Below are positions 58,314 through 64,000 of a stretch of 64,000 nucleotides of DNA, one piece after another. This DNA comes from Telmatospirillum sp. J64-1. Its GTDB lineage: Bacteria > Pseudomonadota > Alphaproteobacteria > Rhodospirillales > Magnetospirillaceae. The position numbers and the translations under genes are program-made. Each line of letters starts with the position of its first letter. Position 1 is the first letter of the stretch. The stretch spans positions 62,001 to 126,000 of the forward strand of contig NZ_SBHN01000006.1 of the NCBI RefSeq assembly GCF_006980715.1. Direction: 5' to 3'. Below the pieces are notes generated by a model. It saw only the letters and a list, made by a program, of their open reading frames with translations, did not search any database and was not told the origin of the DNA.

Positions 58314-58325
58314 GCAAGGCAGATT

Positions 58326-58354
58326 TTGACACTGCGCGAAGGGCCATTTAGATA
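58326..58354 (+). promoter_or_regulatory. Sigma-70-type promoter for the DUF1178 gene
   Basis: TTGACA at 58326-58331, a 17-base spacer and TAGATA at 58349-58354. The -35 box is perfect and the spacing ideal; the -10 box is poor (3 of 6). It would start transcription near 58361, ~28 bases before the ATG. Confidence 0.5.
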
Positions 58355-58388
58355 AAGGCCGCAGTTTCTCCTCATGGGACGGATGAGC

Positions 58389-58625
58389 ATGATCAAGTAC
58401 AGCTTGCGCTGCAGCCACGGCCACGCCTTCGAGTCCTGGTTCGACAACAGCGCGGATTACGACGCCAAGGCCGCCGAAGGCGCCCTGTCCTGCCCTGAAT
58501 GCGGCGATAGCGCCATCAGCAAATCGATCATGGCCCCCAATATCGGCAAGGCCGCTCCCCAGCCGGCACCGGCCTGCGGCATGGGCGGATGCGGAGCGGG
58601 CGCCTGCGCCTTCGCCAATTCGTGA
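58389..58625 (+). CDS. DUF1178 zinc-ribbon-like protein
   Basis: A 78-residue protein of the DUF1178 family, common in alpha- and betaproteobacteria; function unknown. It begins MIKYSLRCSHGHAFESWF and has two cysteine pairs (C at ~8 and CPEC), forming a likely zinc ribbon, and a Cys/Gly-rich tail. I chose the ATG at 58389 because family members begin MIKY; ATGs at 58374 and 58383 are possible. Its stop overlaps the next GTG start (GTGA). Confidence 0.85.
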   Translation: MIKYSLRCSHGHAFESWFDNSADYDAKAAEGALSCPECGDSAISKSIMAPNIGKAAPQPAPACGMGGCGAGACAFANS

Positions 58626-59566
58626 GCGCGGACGAAGACGCGGCGGCCTCGCGCCCCCTGGACGCGACCGTCTATCTGGCCGCCGAAGGTTTCGAGGCCG
58701 AACTGATCGCCGAACTGGGCGAGGTGCGCGAAACGCGGGGGCGGCTGGTCGTTGCCGACGGACCGCCGCGCCCGGCGGCCTGGGCGCAGAATGTCTGGCT
58801 CAATCCGCAGCTGATCCCCATCGCCTCGATCAAGCAGGGGGCCAAGGCCCTGCGCGCCATCCAGCGCAATTGGGCACTCTATTCCTTCCAGCTTCACCGC
58901 CGCGCCCAATTGCTGCAGGAGCAATTGCCGCCGATCAAGCCGCGCCCGGTGGTCTTCCCCTCCGACCCGCCGAGCGCGCCGCTGGGATCGTGGACGCTGT
59001 GGGACGAGAACACCATCCTGGCGGCTTCGCGCTGCTCCAGCCCCTGGCCCCATGGCGAGATCCATTTCGCCGAGGACAAGCAGACCCCGCCCAACCGCGC
59101 CTATCTGAAGCTTTGGGAAGCCCTGACGCTGACCCAGCTGCTGGGGGGACGACGCCCCGCCCCCGGCGACCGCTGCCTGGACCTGGGCGCCTGCCCCGGC
59201 GGCTGGACCTGGGTGCTGCATGAATTGGGCGCCGAGGTCATCAGCGTAGACAAGGCGCCGCTCGACCCGCGCATCGATGCCCTGCCCCGCGTGACCTTCC
59301 GCCAGGACAGCGCCTTCGCGCTGGAACCGGCCGCCGTCGGCCCCATCGACTGGCTGTGCTGCGACGTCATCTGCTATCCCCAGCGCCTGCTGCGCATGGT
59401 CGAACGCTGGCTTGCCGCGGGCACGGTACGGAATTTCGTCTGCACTTTGAAATTCCAGGGCGAGACGGACCATGAAACCGCCCGCGCCTTCGCCGCCATT
59501 CCGGGTTCGCACCTGGTCCATCTGTTCCATAACAAGCACGAGTTGACCTGGATCTTGCTTCGTTAA
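58622..59566 (+). CDS. RlmM-like FtsJ-domain rRNA ribose methyltransferase
   Basis: Resembles RlmM, which 2'-O-methylates C2498 of 23S rRNA. I place the start at GTG 58622, overlapping the DUF1178 stop (GTGA), giving 314 residues. An N-terminal THUMP-like part (TVYLAAEGFEAELIAELGE) is followed by SPWPHGEIHFAED, PNRAYLKLWEALTL and the SAM motif CLDLGACPGGWTWVLHELGA. The conserved CTLKFQGE carries the catalytic Lys. The name is by similarity. Confidence 0.87.
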   Translation: MSADEDAAASRPLDATVYLAAEGFEAELIAELGEVRETRGRLVVADGPPRPAAWAQNVWLNPQLIPIASIKQGAKALRAIQRNWALYSFQLHRRAQLLQEQLPPIKPRPVVFPSDPPSAPLGSWTLWDENTILAASRCSSPWPHGEIHFAEDKQTPPNRAYLKLWEALTLTQLLGGRRPAPGDRCLDLGACPGGWTWVLHELGAEVISVDKAPLDPRIDALPRVTFRQDSAFALEPAAVGPIDWLCCDVICYPQRLLRMVERWLAAGTVRNFVCTLKFQGETDHETARAFAAIPGSHLVHLFHNKHELTWILLR

Positions 59567-59677
59567 GTTATTCTTCACCGCTTCCAGGGCTTGATAGGGT
59601 AATCGTCTTGCGCGCCTCCCTCGTTCGGGGTAGGCATGAGACGATGCATCTATCGAATAAAGAACGGGAAAAGCCCG

Positions 59678-60775
59678 ATGGCTGTCGCCACATTGCCACC
59701 GCCGATTGACATCAAAGCCGAAACCAAGAAGGTCCTGATCGACGGGATCAAGAAGGTCCTGGATCTCTACAAGGCCAAGGGGCTGGTGGACAAATCGATC
59801 GGCTATGGCGATCTGATCGGCGAACCCAAGGCGCTTCACGCCTTCATCCAGGCCTATCGTTCCCATCCCGAGGTCGCCGACAGCATCGTCATGTCGCCGG
59901 AAAAGAAGCCGGTGCGCGAAGACGGCGCCATGCTGCTCTGCGGGGTCACGCTGGAACAGGTGCAGCAATTGCTGGTCAAGACCTGCGCCCGCAAATATTA
60001 CGAACGGGACCTGGTGACCGAGACCGTCGAGGAAACGGTGACCACCAGGCGTTTCCTCTTCTTCACCAAGACCGAAGTGGTCGAGCGCAAGGCTACCAGC
60101 GGCGACGAGCGCAAGATCCGCGAATTGCTGAAATACCTGGCCTTCGACTGGCAATTGCCGCTGCTCGATGCCTATCGCGAGCATCTGAGCCTCATCCACC
60201 TGATGGAATTGGACCAGGACATCCTGGCGCTGCATACGCCGGAAGCGGTCGCGATCATCGGCAATTGCGAGCCTTCGGTCCTGAAGAAGGCCAAGGAAAT
60301 CTCAGGGCGCGACTTCTCCAGCCTGATCGAACAGCCCCAGGCCCTGGTCGGCGCGGTCAACTGGAACCGCGACATGTACATGTTCTTCCGCAACGCGCTG
60401 GGGCCCAAATCCTGGGACTTCTTCTCGCGCGAGAAGAGCTTCTTCAACACCGTCGCCGCCCTGGACAAGCCCACCGCCCGTGTCTATGGCGACGTCCTGG
60501 CCTATATCGCCAGCGAGAACCTGCAAGAGATGCAGCGCCTGAACATCGACAAGGCCGATGTGCTGGTCCAGTCGCTGAAGGCCACCTATAGCGACATGCT
60601 GCCGCTGATCCTGGGCCAGCCCAGCTTCGCCAAGGAATTGCTGCGCAAGCTGGTGGATTCGCTGCTGCATATGAGCCAGGAGAAGGACCAGCTGCTGGTC
60701 TCGACCCAATTGACCTGCAAGGCCATGATGCCCCAGGTCAAGGACTGGCTGATGAAGACCCGCGCGGCCAGCTGA
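59678..60775 (+). CDS. Unknown 365-residue soluble protein
   Basis: I do not recognise this family. From the ATG at 59678 (GGGAA upstream) it is 365 residues, without signal peptide or membrane segment. It looks mainly helical, with a charged beta-type segment (RDLVTETVEETVTTRRFLFFTKTEVVERK region, residues ~123-152). Notable parts are NWNRDMYMFFRNALGP and GQPSFAKELLRKLVDSLLHMSQEKDQLL. Only three Cys and no obvious catalytic motif. It stands alone, rightward, with ~110 bases upstream and 400 downstream. Codon use matches its neighbours, so it is not an obvious import. Confidence 0.85.
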   Translation: MAVATLPPPIDIKAETKKVLIDGIKKVLDLYKAKGLVDKSIGYGDLIGEPKALHAFIQAYRSHPEVADSIVMSPEKKPVREDGAMLLCGVTLEQVQQLLVKTCARKYYERDLVTETVEETVTTRRFLFFTKTEVVERKATSGDERKIRELLKYLAFDWQLPLLDAYREHLSLIHLMELDQDILALHTPEAVAIIGNCEPSVLKKAKEISGRDFSSLIEQPQALVGAVNWNRDMYMFFRNALGPKSWDFFSREKSFFNTVAALDKPTARVYGDVLAYIASENLQEMQRLNIDKADVLVQSLKATYSDMLPLILGQPSFAKELLRKLVDSLLHMSQEKDQLLVSTQLTCKAMMPQVKDWLMKTRAAS

Positions 60776-61175
60776 CGCCCGGCAAAGAAGACAGGCTGCG
60801 TGCGGGCTCATTTTGACACTCGGCCCGCCGTGCAGGGCCTGTCCTACCCCTTTTCCGTATCCCAAGGAACGGCCCTCCCCCACTCCGAAAGGATGAAGCA
60901 CGGCCGCGCCGCCCTCTCCGGGCTGGCCGAAGGGCCGCTCATCCAGCCCCTTCCGCCCTGCCGACAGACCGGCTAAACGGCTGGATTTCCTGCCTTTTCC
61001 GCACCTCCTCGACGGCCCCAAGACGAAGGGGATAGGCGCCCTCTTCCCGCGCTACAGAATCGGACCTGAACGCAAGGGTATTACTACTTACTTAGGCCTT
61101 TTCTCTCCTCCCCTACCGGCGTACCTATTGGGGCATAGACATCGCCAACACCTTGCCCGTCCGAGGGAGATCGAA
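60776..61175. other. Intergenic region without a supported gene
   Basis: This 400-base gap holds no ORF with convincing coding features on either strand. A TTGACA at 60813-60818 lacks a matching -10 box. Near 61080 an AT-rich stretch (TATTACTACTTACTTAGG) is the best candidate for the promoter of the small gene pair at 61176. Confidence 0.5.
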
Positions 61176-61409
61176 ATGTTCGACGACCTGAACGACTTCG
61201 CCACCATCGATACCCTGCCCGAAGAAACCGGGACCTATGAACCCGCTACCGCCCCCCAAACTCCGGCCAAGCCCCGGAACTGGCTGGTCCTGCGCGATGG
61301 TCGCCCCTTCCTCCAGGTCAACGCCACGCCCCGCCATGTCTCGAATTTGGTAGACGGCTTCAATCTGAGCCGCGAGAATATGTTTACCTATCGGGAGATG
61401 GCTGCATGA
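61176..61409 (+). CDS. Unknown 77-residue protein, first of a coupled pair
   Basis: A small acidic protein preceded by a good ribosome-binding site (GAGGGAGA). It has an acidic N-terminus (MFDDLNDFATIDTLPEE), a Pro/Thr-rich linker, and a compact C-terminal part (NWLVLRDGRPFLQVNATPRHVSNLVDGFNLSRENMF region) that looks like a folded domain. I recognise no family. Its stop overlaps the next ATG (ATGA), a sign that both are real genes. Confidence 0.75.
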   Translation: MFDDLNDFATIDTLPEETGTYEPATAPQTPAKPRNWLVLRDGRPFLQVNATPRHVSNLVDGFNLSRENMFTYREMAA

Positions 61410-61636
61410 CTTCGGACAACTTTTTCGGCACGCCCTCCGCCGGGCGCCTTTCCAGCCGCCGGGCCAACCGACGCGGCGCGACCGCCCAGAACGGGCGCCG
61501 CCGTCCCCGGCGCAATATTCCCGGACCGGCGGTGATGACCTCGGCGCGTCCCAGCAAGACGCTGCGCCAGCCCTGGTTCACTTGGCTGATGGAAGGCCTT
61601 CACGGCGACATTCCCTCTCCTGCCGGCCACCACTAA
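61406..61636 (+). CDS. Unknown 76-residue basic protein, second of a coupled pair
   Basis: Strongly basic small protein (RLSSRRANRRGATAQNGRRRPRRNIPGP), followed by a short Trp-containing tail (LRQPWFTWLMEGLHG). It has no signal peptide. The charge is opposite to that of its acidic partner upstream, so a complex between them, or binding to nucleic acid, is conceivable; neither is shown by sequence. The ATG lies in the overlap ATGA. Confidence 0.65.
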   Translation: MTSDNFFGTPSAGRLSSRRANRRGATAQNGRRRPRRNIPGPAVMTSARPSKTLRQPWFTWLMEGLHGDIPSPAGHH

Positions 61637-61771
61637 GCCTCTTTCTTCTTTCTCTCCCCCTTCCTTCACGCCGTCCCCTCTTCCGAACTCCTGTTCGGGA
61701 GCCTTCGAGCGCGCGCTTTCTTCCCTGACTCCGCGCCCGAGAGAAACGGCGCCTCCTATTTCCCAAAAGAT

Positions 61772-61806
61772 AAAGTGTGCGGGAACCGGGTGTTCCCGCA
61801 CGCTTT
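61772..61806. terminator. Bidirectional terminator between small gene pair and dctA
   Basis: GTGCGGGAAC / GTTCCCGCAC form a 10-base stem with a CGGGT loop, extended outward by AAAG/CTTT. Pyrimidine-rich DNA follows on the + strand. It stands between the rightward small genes and the leftward dctA, 24 bases from the dctA stop. Confidence 0.85.
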
Positions 61807-61829
61807 GCCGTTTCTTCTCTTTCCTGATC

Positions 61830-63188
61830 TTATTCCGCCGGAGCGGGAGCCAGTCCCTCGTCCTCGATCGTCACGTCCTTGACGGCCGGAGCCGCCTCGC
61901 CGCGCAGGGCGGCCCGCAGGCGTTCCTCGTCCACCTCACCTTCCCAGCGCGCGACGACGATGGTCGCCACGGCATTGCCGATGAAGTTGGTCAGGGCGCG
62001 GCATTCCGACATGAAGCGGTCGATCCCCAGGATCAGCGCCATGCCGGCCACCGGCACGGTGGGCACCACCGACAGGGTCGCGGCCAGGGTGACGAAACCC
62101 GCCCCCGTCACGCCTGCGGCGCCCTTGGAACTGAGCATGGCGACCAGCAGCAGCAGGATCTGATCTCCCAGCGACAGCGGGATATCCGTGGCCTGGGCGA
62201 TGAACAGGGCGGCCATGGTCATGTAGATGTTGGTGCCGTCCAGATTGAAGGAATAACCGGTGGGCACGACCAGGCCGACCACCGAACGCGAGCAGCCCGC
62301 GCGTTCCATCTTGTCCATCAGGGTGGGCAGGGCGGCTTCGGACGAGCTGGTGCCCAGGACCAGCAGCAATTCCTCCTTGAGGTAGCGGATCAGGCTCAGG
62401 ATCGAGAAGCCGTTGAACCACGCCACCACGCCGAGGACGCCCAGCACGAAGATCAGCGAGGTCAGGTAGAAGGCTCCCACCAGCAGCGCCAGATTGGCGA
62501 TCGAGCCGATGCCGTATTTGCCGATGGTGAAGGCCATGGCGCCGAAGGCACCGATGGGCGCGACCTTCATCAGGATGTTGACCAGCTTGAACACACCCTG
62601 CGAGACCGATTGCAGGATATGCACCACCGGCTCGGCGGGCTTGCCCACCAGCGCCAGCGACACCCCGAACAGCACCGAGAAGAACAGCACCTGCAGGATC
62701 TCGCCCGAGGCGAAGGCGCCGACCACCGTGGTCGGGATGATGTTCATCAGGAAGGCGGTCAGCGAATGCTGCTCGGCCGCCTTGGTATAGGAGGCCACGG
62801 CGCCGCCATCCAGCGTCGCCGGGTCGATATGCATGCCGCTGCCGGGCTGGACCACATTGGCGACGACCAGCCCCACCACCAGGGCCAGGGTCGAGAAGAA
62901 CAGGAAATAGGCCATGGACTTGGCGCCCACGCGGCCGACCTTCTCCATGTCGTTCATCCCGGCGATGCCGGTGGTCACCGTCAGGAAGATCACCGGGGCG
63001 ATGATCATCTTGACCAGCTTGATGAAGGCGTCGCCCAGCGGCTTCATGTCCGTCCCGATATCGGGATAGAAATGGCCGAGCAGGATGCCGAAGGCGATCG
63101 CGCTCAGGACCTGCACGTAAAGCTGCTGATAGAATTTTTTCTTCTTGCGCGGCTGTGCCGTTTCCGCCGCTTGTACCGTATATGCCAT
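61830..63188 (-). CDS. dctA: C4-dicarboxylate transporter DctA
   Basis: Proton symporter for succinate, fumarate and malate. From the ATG at 63188 it is 452 residues with the usual hairpin and membrane pattern of the dicarboxylate/amino acid:cation family, including [12 protein letters not shown] (serine-rich hairpin), [17 protein letters not shown] and [20 protein letters not shown]. Upstream sequence carries a sigma-54 promoter and two DctD-like sites, so it should be induced by dicarboxylates through DctB-DctD. Confidence 0.96.
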   Translation of the reverse strand: MAYTVQAAETAQPRKKKKFYQQLYVQVLSAIAFGILLGHFYPDIGTDMKPLGDAFIKLVKMIIAPVIFLTVTTGIAGMNDMEKVGRVGAKSMAYFLFFSTLALVVGLVVANVVQPGSGMHIDPATLDGGAVASYTKAAEQHSLTAFLMNIIPTTVVGAFASGEILQVLFFSVLFGVSLALVGKPAEPVVHILQSVSQGVFKLVNILMKVAPIGAFGAMAFTIGKYGIGSIANLALLVGAFYLTSLIFVLGVLGVVAWFNGFSILSLIRYLKEELLLVLGTSSSEAALPTLMDKMERAGCSRSVVGLVVPTGYSFNLDGTNIYMTMAALFIAQATDIPLSLGDQILLLLVAMLSSKGAAGVTGAGFVTLAATLSVVPTVPVAGMALILGIDRFMSECRALTNFIGNAVATIVVARWEGEVDEERLRAALRGEAAPAVKDVTIEDEGLAPAPAE

Positions 63189-63311
63189 CTGTTCCCTTCT
63201 CTTTCCCGGAACCGCCCTCGTACTCTTCGGAAGGCCTTCATTCGCCTTCTTGCGGCCCAATTCCTTTCGCACTGCACCCTCCCGGAACGGGTAGGCGCCT
63301 CACCGCCCTAC

Positions 63312-63329
63312 TGGCATTTTTTGTGCCAA
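63312..63329 (-). promoter_or_regulatory. Sigma-54 promoter of dctA
   Basis: Read leftwards, TTGGCAC-AAAAA-ATGCC has GG and GC 10 bases apart, matching the -24/-12 consensus TGGCAC-N5-TTGC at all but one key base. Transcription would start near 63301, ~113 bases before the dctA ATG. DctA promoters in rhizobia are also sigma-54 dependent. Confidence 0.85.
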
Positions 63330-63411
63330 ATTCCGTTCCAGCCGAAAAAACTTGCCGGGCATTGCGAAAGCTGAACTTTTTGCGAAAGAAAAGTTGCCTT
63401 CCGGAATCGTA

Positions 63412-63429
63412 TGTGCGGATTTCCGCACA
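63412..63429. promoter_or_regulatory. DctD-like activator site 1
   Basis: TGTGCGGATTTCCGCACA is a perfect 8-2-8 inverted repeat, centred about 120 bases upstream of the predicted dctA transcription start, a usual place for an enhancer-binding protein. That the binding protein is DctD is inferred from the dctB/dctA context. Confidence 0.7.
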
Positions 63430-63442
63430 ATGCTGTAAAAGA

Positions 63443-63460
63443 TGAGCGGTTTGCCGCACA
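63443..63460. promoter_or_regulatory. DctD-like activator site 2
   Basis: TGAGCGGTTTGCCGCACA equals site 1 at 15 of 18 positions. Its centre is 31 bases away, i.e. about three turns of the helix, so two dimers would sit on the same face of the DNA. It lies within 35 bases of the dctB start and might also repress dctB. Confidence 0.65.
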
Positions 63461-63493
63461 TTCCGGTGCCGGTCCTTCTGGGAATCTCCGTCC

Positions 63494-64000
63494 GTGGCCA
63501 TTTCCTCCTTCCCCCTTTCCGCCCAGCCGCGTCCCCGCCCGCGCCCGTGGCTCCTGTTCGCGCTGGCCGCGCTCGTGCTGCTGCTGGGCGCCTTATGGGG
63601 GGCGGGCGAGATCGGGCGGAAACTGGCCCTGGCGGAATTGCTCGGCGATGCCGAGGCTTCGGCGACGCTTCATGCCGGGACGCTGGAAAATGCCTTGGAC
63701 AAGCAGCGCGCCTTGCCCTTCATCCTCGCCCAGGACCCCGACTTCCGCGCCGCCCTGGCCGCGCCTCAAGACGAAGAGAGGCTGGCCGCGCTGAACGCCA
63801 AGCTGGAATCCCTCAGCACCGGCGGCGGCATGTCGATCGTCTATCTGATGGACCGCAACGGCACCGCGATTGCCGCCAGCAACTGGCGCGAACCCACCAG
63901 CTTCGTCGGCCGGAACTACGCCTTCCGCCCCTATTTCCAGCGCGCTCTCGCCCAGGGCGCAGCGGAACATTTCGCCATGGGCAATGTCAGCCACCTGCCC
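63494..64000 (+). CDS. dctB: C4-dicarboxylate sensor kinase DctB (N-terminal part)
   Basis: Membrane histidine kinase sensing dicarboxylates and phosphorylating DctD. Only 169 residues are in the window. After a membrane helix (LLFALAALVLLLGALWG) comes the periplasmic sensor domain with the DctB pattern IVYLMDRNGTAIAASNWREP and FVGRNYAFRPYFQRA. The only start that fits is GTG at 63494, since the frame is closed by a stop at 63443-63445. It is divergent from dctA. Confidence 0.93.
   Translation, partial: MAISSFPLSAQPRPRPRPWLLFALAALVLLLGALWGAGEIGRKLALAELLGDAEASATLHAGTLENALDKQRALPFILAQDPDFRAALAAPQDEERLAALNAKLESLSTGGGMSIVYLMDRNGTAIAASNWREPTSFVGRNYAFRPYFQRALAQGAAEHFAMGNVSHLP

Noticed and set aside
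60813-60818. TTGACA as a promoter -35 box
   Set aside because: No acceptable -10 sequence 16-18 bases downstream and no gene follows for 350 bases.

Overview
The window is dense, GC-rich bacterial chromosome with about 60 protein genes, one tRNA and no rRNA. Gene content points to an alphaproteobacterium of the Rhodospirillales type: a CckA kinase next to flhB, a separate FlhB C-terminal-domain protein, an F1F0-ATPase zeta-like inhibitor, DUF1476/DUF1178/DUF3035/DUF374 proteins, and ubiUVT genes. This placement is inferred from gene families; I could not run a phylogenetic test. I saw no prophage, insertion sequence, CRISPR array or classical riboswitch.

Layout. 1-7.2 kb: a divergent flagellar locus (flgB-flgC-fliE-fliQ-fliR-flhB-cckA leftwards; flhB-like, unknown gene, fliO, fliP rightwards) around a short region with two inverted CtrA-like boxes. 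7.3-10.8 kb: pgi-mutL. 10.8-14.7 kb: an oxygen-independent ubiquinone cassette (ubiT-ubiU-ubiV) bracketed by two direct copies of a ~115-127 bp hairpin repeat, followed by a Tat-type class A beta-lactamase. 14.9-22.4 kb: kinase-like and acetyltransferase genes, ATPase zeta-like protein, nudC, a c-type cytochrome, rsmD, rluB, a C26 glutamine amidotransferase, tadA and a MscS channel. 22.4-25.7 kb: di-heme peroxidase, then alkylation repair (ada, alkA). 25.7-31.5 kb: purD, xseA, an M23 peptidase, a lipoprotein, a lysine-methyltransferase-like gene and ubiA.

31.5-39 kb: rsmE, gshA, chorismate mutase, pmbA, ubiD and a GAF/HD-GYP protein. 39-45 kb: a lipid A assembly and export cluster (lpxL-type acyltransferase, lpxK, waaA, DUF374 acyltransferase, msbA). 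45-54 kb, all leftward: tRNA-Asp, a pair of M16 peptidases, DUF3035 lipoprotein, lspA, ileS, ribF and a MaoC dehydratase. 54-61.7 kb: lipoprotein, GH13 alpha-glucosidase, bacteriohemerythrin, a transglycosylase with a proline-rich tail, DUF1178, an RlmM-like methyltransferase, a 365-residue protein of unknown function and a coupled pair of tiny unknown genes. 61.8-64 kb: dctA and dctB, divergent, with a sigma-54 promoter and two DctD-like sites between them.

Themes. Ubiquinone synthesis is represented by ubiA, ubiD and the anaerobic ubiT/U/V set, consistent with a facultative lifestyle that also has a hemerythrin and a cytochrome c peroxidase. Three dispersed palindromic elements (18.5, 29.4 and 48.3 kb), two of them joined to a second double-hairpin element, sit between genes. 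The features I consider least explained are the repeat-flanked ubi cassette with its apparent beta-lactamase relic, the composite hairpin repeats, and the unknown genes at 5.8, 59.7 and 61.2-61.6 kb.
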